DNA of 64,000 nt, from the NCBI GenBank assembly GCA_017419405.1, contig JAFOLH010000006.1, positions 1 to 64,000 of the forward strand, given 5' to 3'. Positions 1 to 7,203 of the stretch are shown here, piece by piece. The position numbers and the translations under genes are program-made. The notes beneath the pieces were generated by a model that saw only the letters and a list, made by a program, of their open reading frames with translations, did not search any database and was not told where the DNA came from. The stretch comes from Renibacterium sp. (GTDB lineage Bacteria; Actinomycetota; Actinomycetes; Actinomycetales; Micrococcaceae). The stretch's first letter is position 1. The number at the start of each line of letters is the position of its first letter.

Positions 1-397
1 CGCCGACGGCAGCAAACAAATCACCCTCAACGGCTACCCGCTCTACACCTTCAACCAAGACGCCGCAGCCGGCGAAACCAAAGGCCAAGGCGTCAACAAC
101 ATCTGGTGGGCCATCAGCCCCGAAGGCAACCCGATCAAACCTGATCCGGTCGAGCCGCCCAAACCGACGGTCGATCCGGTGACTCCGGTGGAGCCGGGCA
201 CCCCGGTCGGACCGGCAACCGGCGACAATGGCACCTCGGTCAACCCGGCCGTCGATTCGGCCAAGGAAGAACTGGCGGTCACCGGTGCTTCCGGAAACAT
301 CGCGCTGTTCCTCGGCGCGGGCCTGTTGCTCCTGCTTCTGGGCGGTTTGCTGGTCGTCCGCAATCAACAGCGCCACCGGCAGAACCCTGCTGAATAA
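1..397 (+). CDS. C-terminal part of a wall-anchored secreted-repeat protein (LAXTG)
   Basis: The reading frame is open from base 2, so the start lies left of the window. The visible part opens with a repeat of the type GYPLYTF...D..AGETKGQGVN..WWAISPEG, which matches the secreted repeat of unknown function (lipoprotein_15, PF03640-like). A Pro/Thr/Val-rich linker follows (about residues 44-75), then ELAVTGASG, a hydrophobic helix of about 20 residues rich in Leu and Gly, and a basic tail (RNQQRHRQ). LAVTG fits the LAXTG sorting signal that class E sortases of high-GC actinobacteria recognise, so the protein is probably covalently attached to the cell wall. The repeat's function is unknown. 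A strong hairpin terminator follows the stop codon. Confidence 0.85.
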   Translation, partial: ADGSKQITLNGYPLYTFNQDAAAGETKGQGVNNIWWAISPEGNPIKPDPVEPPKPTVDPVTPVEPGTPVGPATGDNGTSVNPAVDSAKEELAVTGASGNIALFLGAGLLLLLLGGLLVVRNQQRHRQNPAE

Positions 398-418
398 CTG
401 AAAGATTCAACGTCCGGG

Positions 419-465
419 CCGAACCCGGTGGTGGGCTTGGATTCCAAGCCCACCACCGGGTTCGG
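419..465. terminator. Perfect 22-bp hairpin, bidirectional terminator
   Basis: Bases 419-440 and 444-465 are exact reverse complements around a 3-base loop, and TGTTT follows. It lies between two convergent genes (stop at 397 on +, stop at 470 on -) and so probably ends both transcripts. Confidence 0.85.
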
Positions 466-469
466 TGTT

Positions 470-880
470 TCAGCGTTTCTGTTGGATCCGGAGCAGGTTT
501 CCAGCTGGATCGCGCACCGCGAAATCCCGCACGCCATAAGGCTGCTCAATGGGCTCCTGGACGATCTCGGCTTCGCTGGCCTGAACCCGTTCGAACGTCG
601 CATCGAGATCATCGGCGGCCAAGAGGATCCGCGCGTAGCTGCCCTTGGCCATCATTTCAACGACGAAGCGGCGTTCGTCCTCGGTCTTGCCCGGGTCCGC
701 AGTCGGCGGCTCCAAAACCAAGGCGGTGTCCGGCTGACCAGGCTGGCCAAGCGTGATCCAGCGCAGGCCGCCGTACCCGACGTCGTCGCGGACCTCGAAA
801 CCCAACAGATCGCGGTAGAAGGCGAGCGACGCGTCAGGATCGGTGTGCGGAAGGAAACTTGAGTGAATGGTGATCGTCAT
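470..880 (-). CDS. VOC (glyoxalase/bleomycin-resistance fold) protein
   Basis: The protein has 136 residues, usual for a single two-module VOC domain. It starts with ITIHSSFLPHTDPDASLAFYRDLLGF and ends with VRDFAVRDPAGNLLRIQQ, both typical of the fold, with an internal segment (RILLAADDLDATFERV) matching the second module. Substrate cannot be read from the sequence; the family includes dioxygenases, isomerases and drug-binding proteins. It starts 9 bases after the end of the AraC-type gene on the same strand, so the pair is likely one transcript. An AraC regulator paired with a VOC protein is common in actinobacteria and suggests a small stress or detoxification unit. Confidence 0.85.
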   Translation of the reverse strand: MTITIHSSFLPHTDPDASLAFYRDLLGFEVRDDVGYGGLRWITLGQPGQPDTALVLEPPTADPGKTEDERRFVVEMMAKGSYARILLAADDLDATFERVQASEAEIVQEPIEQPYGVRDFAVRDPAGNLLRIQQKR

Positions 881-889
881 GCGGCAAGT

Positions 890-1333
890 CTAAACATCGC
901 CCGGCGGCGGTGCTTCTCGATTCCTGATCGGTCTGGTCACCTGTTTGGCGACGCAAGACGGCATGCCCAAGGTCGCCTGGCCGGACTGGATCCGATAGAC
1001 GCTGGGCGATACTCCGACCAGTTCCGTGAACCGGGTGCTGAAGGTGCCCAACGAAGCGCAGCCCACGGCAAAGCACACGTCGGTGACACTCAAATCCCCA
1101 CGGCGGAGCAAGGCCATGGCCCGCTCGATCCGCCGGGTCATCAAATAGGCATACGGCGGCTCACCATAGGCGAGCTTGAATTGCCGGCTGAGATGCCCCG
1201 CCCACCAGTTCACCGCCCGAGCCAGCGCCTCGACGTCGAGCGGTTCCATGTACTCTCGGTCGATCCGGTCGCGGACCCGGCGCAGCAGCACCAGGTCCGC
1301 AAGGTATCGGGCGTCCGAAGCTCTACTGGTCAC
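890..1333 (-). CDS. AraC-family transcriptional regulator (DNA-binding domain only)
   Basis: The protein has 147 residues. Residues about 15-115 form the double helix-turn-helix of AraC/XylS proteins: LARAVNWWAGHLSRQFKLAYGEPPYAYLMTRRIERA, then LSVTDVCFAVGCASLGTFSTRFTELVGVSPSVYR. There is no N-terminal sensory domain, as in short MarA/SoxS-like members, so activity may depend on its level or on a partner. It starts with GTG. A VOC gene follows after 9 bases and is its likely target or partner. The isochorismatase-like gene lies 48 bases upstream on the same strand, and all three may be cotranscribed. Confidence 0.88.
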   Translation of the reverse strand: MTSRASDARYLADLVLLRRVRDRIDREYMEPLDVEALARAVNWWAGHLSRQFKLAYGEPPYAYLMTRRIERAMALLRRGDLSVTDVCFAVGCASLGTFSTRFTELVGVSPSVYRIQSGQATLGMPSCVAKQVTRPIRNREAPPPGDV

Positions 1334-1381
1334 CCGCGAGATCTTGCTACGTTATCTCGGCGATGTCCAGACGCGGACCGC

Positions 1382-1936
1382 TCACGCCCCGAAATCCAGC
1401 TCAGCCGAGGTCACGGTACCGGCCGAACGTCCCGGCGCAGATTGGAAATCCCAGTAGAGATTCGTATGCGCAATCACGTCGGCCGGGGCGGGTGCCCCGT
1501 ACTCCGACAGGTCTTCGGTGGTGTGCGCATCGCTGATCAGGGTCGTGTCGTAGCCGCGGACGAAGGCTCCGTGCAAGGTCGAACGGATGCACGCATCGGT
1601 TTGCGCGCCGGCGACCATCAGCCGCCCGATACCCCGCTCCGCAAGCAATGCCTCCAAATCGGTGTCTTCGAAGGAATCTCCGTACCGTTTGTGCACCATC
1701 GGTTCGGAATCTCGCCGGGGCAACTCCGGAACATACTCCCACGCCGGGCTGCCTTCGCGCAGCTCGTCGCTGGAGTGCTGCACCCAAATCACCGGCACGC
1801 CTTCGTTCCGGGCCTTTTCCACCAAAGCAGAAATATTTGCCACCACCTGGTCACGAAGATGGGCTCCGGCAACCACTCCGTTCTGCACATCCACGACGAG
1901 CAAAGCGGTATTCGGACGGTCCACTAGCGTAGTCAC
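1382..1936 (-). CDS. Isochorismatase-family cysteine hydrolase
   Basis: The protein has 184 residues and the catalytic triad of the family: Asp16 in LLVVDVQNG, Lys83 in VHKRYGDSF and Cys116 in AQTDACIRST. The family hydrolyses isochorismate, nicotinamide or N-carbamoyl amides through a cysteine thioester; the specific substrate here is not evident. The GTG start is supported by a strong AAGGAGG ribosome site 6 bases upstream. It is transcribed away from the GNAT gene at 2080, and a perfect 23-bp dyad lies in the shared intergenic region. Confidence 0.88.
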   Translation of the reverse strand: MTTLVDRPNTALLVVDVQNGVVAGAHLRDQVVANISALVEKARNEGVPVIWVQHSSDELREGSPAWEYVPELPRRDSEPMVHKRYGDSFEDTDLEALLAERGIGRLMVAGAQTDACIRSTLHGAFVRGYDTTLISDAHTTEDLSEYGAPAPADVIAHTNLYWDFQSAPGRSAGTVTSAELDFGA

Positions 1937-2010
1937 GTTTTCCTCCTTGAAAAGATCGGACTGGTCTATCGCGATCAGCCTAAATCCGGCGGTGTTCGGC
2001 GTCTATCCGA

Positions 2011-2033
2011 ATCCGGACAGAATCTGTCCGGAT
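2011..2033. promoter_or_regulatory. Perfect dyad in divergent intergenic region
   Basis: ATCCGGACAGA and its exact complement flank one central base. The site lies 75 bases upstream of the isochorismatase-like gene and 46 bases upstream of the GNAT gene, where a repressor could control either or both. No U-run follows, so an operator is more likely than a terminator. Confidence 0.5.
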
Positions 2034-2079
2034 CACTTGCTAGCCTGCTTCGCATGGACAGTTTTCCGCTTGGCCTAGC

Positions 2080-2703
2080 ATGCTGAACGACGCAGCGGCC
2101 GGCGATCCCGGAGCATTTCGGATCGTTCCCGCCCATCAAGCCTCCTGGGCAGACCTGCAGGCGGTTTTCGGGTTCCGCGGGGACGCCGCCCGCTGCCAAT
2201 GCCAGTGGTACAAGACGGCCAGCTCGCAGTGGCGTGAGCTTCCCACCGAAGTGCGCGGCCAACGGTTCCGGGAACAAAGTGAATTCGACACTCCGGAAGC
2301 CGAAGCGACCACCGGGTTGGTCGCCTACCTGGCGGACCAGCCAGTGGGCTGGTGTGCCGTTGAACCGCGTACTGTGTATGCCCATCTGCTGACCAAACGC
2401 ACACCCTGGCTTGGCCGCGCAGAAGACAAATCCGATCCTGGGGTCTGGGCGATTACCTGTTTCGTCACCAGAGCGGGTTTCCGGAAGCGTGGCGTCACAT
2501 ATGCCCTGGCCCGGGCCGCAGTCGGCTTCGCCCGGGACCGCGGCGCGAGGGCCCTCGAGGGGTACAGCATGCTCACCCAGCCGGGCAAAGAGATCACCTG
2601 GGGCGAACTCCACGTCGGCAGCTACCAGGTTTTCGCTGCAGCAGGGTTTTCCGAGGTCAGCAGACCGAGTCCCCGCCGCGTCGTGATGCGCATCGACTTC
2701 TAG
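2080..2703 (+). CDS. GNAT-family N-acetyltransferase
   Basis: The protein has 207 residues. The acetyl-CoA-binding core is visible as VWAITCFVTRAGFRKRGVTYALARAAVGFARDRGARALEGY (motif A, R-x-x-G-V/A turn), followed by SYQVFAAAGFSEVSR (motif B). The Cys-rich CQCQWYK segment near residue 40 recurs in small actinobacterial GNATs of unknown substrate. The stop codon overlaps by 4 bases the stop of the converging GNAT gene on the other strand. Confidence 0.8.
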   Translation: MLNDAAAGDPGAFRIVPAHQASWADLQAVFGFRGDAARCQCQWYKTASSQWRELPTEVRGQRFREQSEFDTPEAEATTGLVAYLADQPVGWCAVEPRTVYAHLLTKRTPWLGRAEDKSDPGVWAITCFVTRAGFRKRGVTYALARAAVGFARDRGARALEGYSMLTQPGKEITWGELHVGSYQVFAAAGFSEVSRPSPRRVVMRIDF

Positions 2704-3233
2704 CTGGCCTGCTCGGCTACGAAAAGCTCGCATTCCGTGTTGTAAAAATCCGTGGTCCTCCCCCGATGCTGCATGCCGATCCGCAAACAGACCTTTTGCG
2801 AGGCGCGGTTGTCCGGCGACGTCACCGCCACTATCCGTTCCAGCCCCTGTTCGAAGCCGTGCGCCAAGACCCTGGTGGCCGCTTCGCTCGCATAACCGCG
2901 GCCCCAAGCGTCCGGATGGAAGTGCCAACCGATCTCGGTTTCCGCGGAAGGCACCGGCGGCACCTCCCCGGAGGCCGGAATCAACTTGAACAAGATGGTG
3001 CCCAAAAGTTCACCGTCCTGCTTGTTCTGTACGGCCCAAAAGCCATGCACCGGATGATCGAAGGCACGTAGCTTCTCGATTCGGTCAACTGCCTCCTGGC
3101 GGGATTCCATAATGCTCGGAACCGCCCCGATGAACTGCTTGACTTCCCATCGCGAATACAAATCGAAGACGAAATCCGCGTCCGCCGGCGTCCAACGGCG
3201 AAGCAGCAGCCGTTCCGTAGCAAAGGTCTCCAT
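2700..3233 (-). CDS. RimJ/RimL-type GNAT N-acetyltransferase
   Basis: The protein has 177 residues and begins FATERLLLRRWTPADADFVFDLY, the usual opening of RimJ/RimL-like (Acetyltransf_3) proteins. It continues with EIGWHFHPDAWGRGYASEAATRVLAHGFE, which holds the acetyl-CoA turn, and ASQKVCLRIGMQHRGR, the C-terminal motif. These enzymes acetylate N-terminal amino groups of ribosomal proteins or small amines; the substrate here is unknown. It converges on the preceding GNAT with overlapping stops. Confidence 0.85.
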   Translation of the reverse strand: METFATERLLLRRWTPADADFVFDLYSRWEVKQFIGAVPSIMESRQEAVDRIEKLRAFDHPVHGFWAVQNKQDGELLGTILFKLIPASGEVPPVPSAETEIGWHFHPDAWGRGYASEAATRVLAHGFEQGLERIVAVTSPDNRASQKVCLRIGMQHRGRTTDFYNTECELFVAEQAS

Positions 3234-3296
3234 GCCTCGATTCTTGCCTGCCCCCGACGGCGAAACAAGTAGGCGGCAGAGAGCCGCCCGGCGAGT

Positions 3297-3695
3297 TCAG
3301 AGTTCTTGCAGCTGCTGCTGGCCGGCGGCCAAGTCCACGCCGATCTTGCGCTGGATTCCGCGGAGCAAACGCAGCGTTTCCGCATCGTCCAATCCGGATA
3401 CCGTGGACCAATCCACACCAGCGCCCAAAACATCACTGGCAAAGCAGATCTCGGTGGCCAGCAACGTCCGGGCCCAATCCAAAGAAGACAACGGAGCCTT
3501 GGTCTCGAGGGCGGAAATGATCCGATCGGATTCGTCCCACAAGTCGTCGACGTTCCCGAAGCCCATCGCGAGGGCAAGCGCATCCGAGCATCTGGCCGGG
3601 CCGCTCCACTCCAAGAGCCCGTGCTTGAGCACCCTCCGCTCAGTATCGCTCAAGGCAATGTCGATCAGTGGAGAAAGCTTCGTCGCATCGTCCAT
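3297..3695 (-). CDS. Hypothetical protein, 132 aa
   Basis: I do not recognise this protein. It is soluble, mostly helical in appearance, has two cysteines and no signal peptide, and ends in a Gln-rich tail (AAGQQQLQEL). Codon use is like that of its neighbours. It lies between a RimJ-like gene and the 2H phosphoesterase gene on the same strand with gaps of about 65 bases, so it may belong to a loose transcript reading leftward. Confidence 0.6.
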   Translation of the reverse strand: MDDATKLSPLIDIALSDTERRVLKHGLLEWSGPARCSDALALAMGFGNVDDLWDESDRIISALETKAPLSSLDWARTLLATEICFASDVLGAGVDWSTVSGLDDAETLRLLRGIQRKIGVDLAAGQQQLQEL

Positions 3696-3762
3696 ACGCA
3701 GAGACTACGCGAAGCTGCCACCCAGAAACAGCATGCTGCCCGAAAGTGCAGAATCACCGGGT

Positions 3763-4377
3763 TCACGGGCCCGCCAGCGGCCAAGCCGCAAGTTCGTCCC
3801 AGGTATATCGCCCACGCGACTCGTCTTGGTGCACCGCCACGAATTTGAGCTCAGCGACTGCCAGGGCCAGCGGATTCCCGGTGTACAACGCATCGACCGC
3901 GCCTTGGATCTCCGATGAGCTGCCAACCCCGATGCCGTAGCCCAAGCTGATGTGCGGCTGCCGCGGAGCCGCCGGCATGGCCCGGCCGGCATGGAACGTG
4001 CCCAGCGCGGCATCGGCAATTTCCCGGCTCAGGTTTTGCCACTGGTCAGTGGCTTCGGCCCGGACCCCCAGCGAGTAGTCGTCGACCACGGGGCGGCCCA
4101 ACCGCAGTTCGAAAGCCGTCGTACGTGCGGCGAGCAATGCCATCCGGCACGCGAACTCCGGAAGCCCGGCCTCGGCTTCTCCGGTGGTGAACGCAAACTG
4201 CTGGACGGTGGCATGCAAAAATTCGACCGGTTGCGCAGCGCAATAATCCCTCCCCCGCAATGACTGCTGGAGCCGGGCCAACTCCATACTCAGGCCGGCT
4301 CCCGGCACTACGTACACGTGCAGCCGGTCCCGCATCGAATCCCATTGGGTCATCGGCACCCCGAAGAAACGTTTCAT
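3763..4377 (-). CDS. 2'-5' RNA ligase / 2H phosphoesterase superfamily protein
   Basis: The protein has 204 residues and the two signature motifs of the superfamily, His55-Ala-Thr-Val and His142-Ile-Ser-Leu, about 87 residues apart. Together they form the paired HxT/S active site. The family includes RNA 2',3'-cyclic phosphodiesterases and cyclic ADP-ribose phosphate phosphodiesterases; which of these this is cannot be told. It is transcribed divergently from the FAD monooxygenase gene. Confidence 0.8.
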   Translation of the reverse strand: MKRFFGVPMTQWDSMRDRLHVYVVPGAGLSMELARLQQSLRGRDYCAAQPVEFLHATVQQFAFTTGEAEAGLPEFACRMALLAARTTAFELRLGRPVVDDYSLGVRAEATDQWQNLSREIADAALGTFHAGRAMPAAPRQPHISLGYGIGVGSSSEIQGAVDALYTGNPLALAVAELKFVAVHQDESRGRYTWDELAAWPLAGP

Positions 4378-4440
4378 CCATCCACCGCGCCTCGACGCCC
4401 CTTCCGTCCGAACTCATCGAAGGTATTCAACCACGTGCTC

Positions 4441-4491
4441 TGGACAGCCGCGGGAAAGCGGAGTGTAATTAATTCATCAGTTGATGAATTA
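4441..4491 (+). promoter_or_regulatory. Promoter with operator for FAD monooxygenase
   Basis: TGGACA (4441-4446) and TGTAAT (4465-4470) are spaced by 18 bases and match the sigma-70-like consensus well. Directly downstream, TAATTCATCA and its exact complement flank GT (4470-4491), covering the expected transcription start and abutting the AGGAG ribosome site. This is a classic repressor position for a TetR or MarR protein. No regulator gene lies next to it. Confidence 0.6.
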
Positions 4492-4501
4492 GGAGATTCC
4501 A

Positions 4502-5731
4502 ATGGAAACCCAAGATTGCGTCATCTCCGGCGGCGGCCCCGCAGGCATCATGCTCGGACTGATTTTGGCCAGAGCCGGCGTCAAGGTCACCGTGCTCGAA
4601 AAGCATCCCGACTTCCTCCGCGATTTCCGTGGCGATACCGTCCATCCGGCCACCATCAGGCTCCTGGACGAACTCGGTCTCGGTGAAAAGTTCCGGGCGC
4701 TGCCGCAAAGCCGACTGGGCAACGTCGGCCTGCCGGACGGCCGGGGCAACATCATCACCTTCAGCGATTTCGACACCTTGGCCGCCCCGTACGACTACGT
4801 CGCCATGGTGCCGCAATGGGACCTGCTGAACCTGCTGGTCGAGGCGGCACGGGAGGAACCCAGCTTCCGCCTGCTTCTGAACACCGAGGCCACTTGGCTC
4901 ACCATGGACAACGGCACCGTGACCGGGGTTACCTACCGAAATTCCGCGGGCGAAGAAGGCGAGATCCGCGCACTGCTGACCGTCGCCTGCGACGGTCGGC
5001 ATTCGACCACCCGCGCAGCCGCTGGATTGCAGCCATTCGAGTACCCGGTCTCCTTCGACACCTGGTGGTTCCGCCTGTCCCGCAAGCCCGCCGAACAGGC
5101 TCAAGTCGGCATGCTGGTGCCGCGCGCGTCCCGGCAGGGAATCGTCTTGTCGCTGAGCAGGCCGACGTACTATCAGATCGCCTACTTCGATGCGAAAGGC
5201 GCCGACGCCCGGCTTCGGCGAGATGGACTCGAAGCCTTCAAGCAACGAATCGCCAGCTTGATGCCTGAATACGCAGACCGGATCGATGAAATCACCAGTT
5301 TCGACGATCTGCATCATCTCGATGTCAAGCTCAACCGGCTCAAAACCTGGTACCGCCCAGGGTTCATCGCACTGGGCGATGCCGCTCATGCCATGTCACC
5401 AGCTGGCGGAATCGGTATCAATCTCGCCATCCAGGATGGCGTCGCCGCTGGGCGGATGCTCGCCCCGGCACTCAAAAACGGCGCCGTGCCGGTGACTCTG
5501 CTGGCTGCGATCCAACGCCGCCGCTGGCTCCCCATGGTCGTGATCCAGCGATTGCAGCGCATGCTGCACCGATACGTCTTCACCCCGGCGGTGACCGGAA
5601 CCTTCGCCGGGATGCCCCGGCCGCTCTTATGGGCCGCGGACAATATTCGCCCGATCCGCAAGATCATGCCGCGGCTGGTGGGGTTCGGTCCCCGACCCGA
5701 GCATGCTCCGGATTTCGCCCGACGAGGCTAG
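4502..5731 (+). CDS. FAD-dependent aromatic-ring-type monooxygenase
   Basis: The protein has 409 residues. The dinucleotide-binding motif SGGGPAGIMLGLILARAGVKVTVLEK is at residues 9-34, and the second FAD motif GDAAHAMSPAGGIGINLAIQDG is near residues 293-314. This layout is that of class A flavoprotein monooxygenases (PHBH, PgaE, TetX). These enzymes hydroxylate aromatic or polyketide-like substrates using NAD(P)H and oxygen. It is not a squalene epoxidase or a Baeyer-Villiger enzyme. An AGGAG ribosome site precedes ATG, and a perfect operator overlaps the promoter. Xenobiotic or antibiotic modification is a reasonable guess. Confidence 0.88.
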   Translation: METQDCVISGGGPAGIMLGLILARAGVKVTVLEKHPDFLRDFRGDTVHPATIRLLDELGLGEKFRALPQSRLGNVGLPDGRGNIITFSDFDTLAAPYDYVAMVPQWDLLNLLVEAAREEPSFRLLLNTEATWLTMDNGTVTGVTYRNSAGEEGEIRALLTVACDGRHSTTRAAAGLQPFEYPVSFDTWWFRLSRKPAEQAQVGMLVPRASRQGIVLSLSRPTYYQIAYFDAKGADARLRRDGLEAFKQRIASLMPEYADRIDEITSFDDLHHLDVKLNRLKTWYRPGFIALGDAAHAMSPAGGIGINLAIQDGVAAGRMLAPALKNGAVPVTLLAAIQRRRWLPMVVIQRLQRMLHRYVFTPAVTGTFAGMPRPLLWAADNIRPIRKIMPRLVGFGPRPEHAPDFARRG

Positions 5732-5758
5732 CCGAAGAGGATTCGCACCGGTACCGGA

Positions 5759-6103
5759 TTAGCCGACTGGACTCGAAGCCAGAGCAGGCTTGGCTGCCAA
5801 CCGGAGCAGCCGCCACTGTGCACCGCCCACCCGGTGCGCTACGCTCAACACGCTGCGCGAACGCTCCGGGTGTGTGACTTCGAGCTCCCACAACTCGTAT
5901 TCAGCGGAACTCACCCCTTGGCCCGGCCCCAGGAATCCCGAAACCTTGAACGGACGCCGTCGTCCGGCGACCACGCAATATCGCTCGCCACGCCACAGAA
6001 TTCCGATCGGACGGCATCCCGGCCCGCACTCGATGTCCACTGCTTCACTGAAAGTGCCCAATCCGAACCCCCTGCCAACGATTTTCCGATCGCCCCGAAC
6101 CAA
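5759..6103 (-). CDS. DUF6504-like protein
   Basis: The protein has 114 residues. The pattern ILWRGERYCVV, then EYELWELEV, then VAHRVGGAQWRLLRLA resembles the small DUF6504 proteins found beside imuB/dnaE2 mutagenesis genes in actinobacteria; I give this moderate weight. Several frames are open here, but this one keeps conserved-looking Trp and Arg positions and has an AT-rich promoter region upstream. The LexA-like dyad at 6143-6160 supports a DNA-damage link. It converges with the monooxygenase gene 27 bases away. Confidence 0.5.
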   Translation of the reverse strand: MVRGDRKIVGRGFGLGTFSEAVDIECGPGCRPIGILWRGERYCVVAGRRRPFKVSGFLGPGQGVSSAEYELWELEVTHPERSRSVLSVAHRVGGAQWRLLRLAAKPALASSPVG

Positions 6104-6142
6104 TTGGGCGACCCGTGCCCTGCAGTCAGAGCAAGATCTATA

Positions 6143-6160
6143 TTCGAATATATCTTCGAA
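6143..6160. promoter_or_regulatory. LexA-box-like dyad
   Basis: TTCGAA-N6-TTCGAA lies 40 bases upstream of the DUF6504-like gene, with TATAGAT (a -10-like element on the minus strand) beside it. The actinobacterial SOS box is TCGAAC-N4-GTTCGA. This site keeps TCGAA and TTCGA at the right spacing but has T and C in place of the inner C and G. Confidence 0.4.
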
Positions 6161-6339
6161 TGCCAGGGTTGTCCAGCCTCCGGATCCTCAGTGGATTCCC
6201 AGCTTGTAACGAAATCGGAATAGCCGATTATCCCGCTCGCCGTCTAGCATGGCAGTAGAGTCCAACGGCGCTACTCTGCCCCCGTCAGCGGAATCTTCCG
6301 GGAAACCGAAAGATCCGAATCCAACAGAAGGAGCGTTCC

Positions 6340-6846
6340 ATGAGCAGCAAAGTCACCCTGATTGCGCGGACCTCTCCCTTGCGCTTCGACCCGGATATTT
6401 CGACCAGGAGCCTCAGTGCGGAAGACATCCCCGCATTGGGCGAGCTCCAGTTCAATGCCTACGACCAGGGCCTCGGCGAGCAGTCGGTAGCGGCCGCAAC
6501 CGAGGAGATGCGCGAGGCCTTCGCCGGCAAGTACGGCAACCTGCTCACCGAAATCTCCCAAGTGGCAGTCGACGAAACCGGCAAGATCATCGCCGGCGTG
6601 CTCGTCGTGGAGCATGCGCCGGAGGCCGAAGGCCCGACGGCTCCACTGCTCATCGAATTGTTCACGGACCGAGATCACCGACGGCAAGGCCTGGCCGAGC
6701 GCCTGGTGGTGATTTCCGGGGACCTGCTGTTCAACGCCGGGTACCAAGAGGTCGCAGTCTCCGTGGACGACAGCAACGCCGCGGCGCTGGCGCTTTACCT
6801 GTCCTTGGATTTCCGCCGTTGGGAAAACGACGACGAGCAGGATTGA
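6340..6846 (+). CDS. GNAT-family N-acetyltransferase
   Basis: The protein has 168 residues. The core is PLLIELFTDRDHRRQGLAERLVVISGDLLF (R-x-x-G-L acetyl-CoA turn), followed by VSVDDSNAAALALYLSLDFRRWEND, the canonical N-x-x-A-x-x-L-Y-x-x-x-G/D-F motif. The substrate is unknown. GAAGGAG precedes ATG by 7 bases. The mycoredoxin gene follows 80 bases downstream on the same strand. Confidence 0.85.
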   Translation: MSSKVTLIARTSPLRFDPDISTRSLSAEDIPALGELQFNAYDQGLGEQSVAAATEEMREAFAGKYGNLLTEISQVAVDETGKIIAGVLVVEHAPEAEGPTAPLLIELFTDRDHRRQGLAERLVVISGDLLFNAGYQEVAVSVDDSNAAALALYLSLDFRRWENDDEQD

Positions 6847-6926
6847 CCGCGCGGCCGGAATACCGGCTCCGCCCACGTGGTTGAATCTGAAGTAGGAAAC
6901 GGAACCAAACCAGGAGAGCCATCCGC

Positions 6927-7202
6927 ATGAATCAGCCCGCTACCTCGGATTACACTCCGGAATCCGGAAGCATCACGATGTTTTCGACTTCTTGGTGCGG
7001 TTACTGCCGTCGGTTGAAAAGCCAGCTCGACGCCCAAGGGATCGGCTACACCGAGGTCAATATCGAAGAGGTTCCGGGCACCGCGGAACTGGTCGAGCAG
7101 TTGAACGACGGTAATCAGACGGTTCCCACCGTGATCTTCCCCGACGGCTCCAGCGCCACGAACCCGTCGTTGATCGAGGTCAAGCAACGCCTGGCTGCTT
7201 GA
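6927..7202 (+). CDS. Mycoredoxin (glutaredoxin-like)
   Basis: The protein has 91 residues and a thioredoxin fold. The redox motif is Cys24-Gly-Tyr-Cys27 in STSWCGYCRRL, and the cis-Pro segment is QTVPTVIF with TNPS after it. These features mark mycoredoxin-1, which reduces mycothiol-protein mixed disulfides in actinobacteria that lack glutathione. It acts in the cytosol. CAGGAGAG precedes ATG by 7 bases. It converges with the lipoate-ligase gene, whose stop begins 2 bases later. Confidence 0.88.
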   Translation: MNQPATSDYTPESGSITMFSTSWCGYCRRLKSQLDAQGIGYTEVNIEEVPGTAELVEQLNDGNQTVPTVIFPDGSSATNPSLIEVKQRLAA

Positions 7203-7203
7203 G

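Noticed and set aside
419-465. The perfect 22-base hairpin considered as an operator or mobile-element end
   Set aside because: Its place between converging stops and its 3-base loop fit a terminator better.
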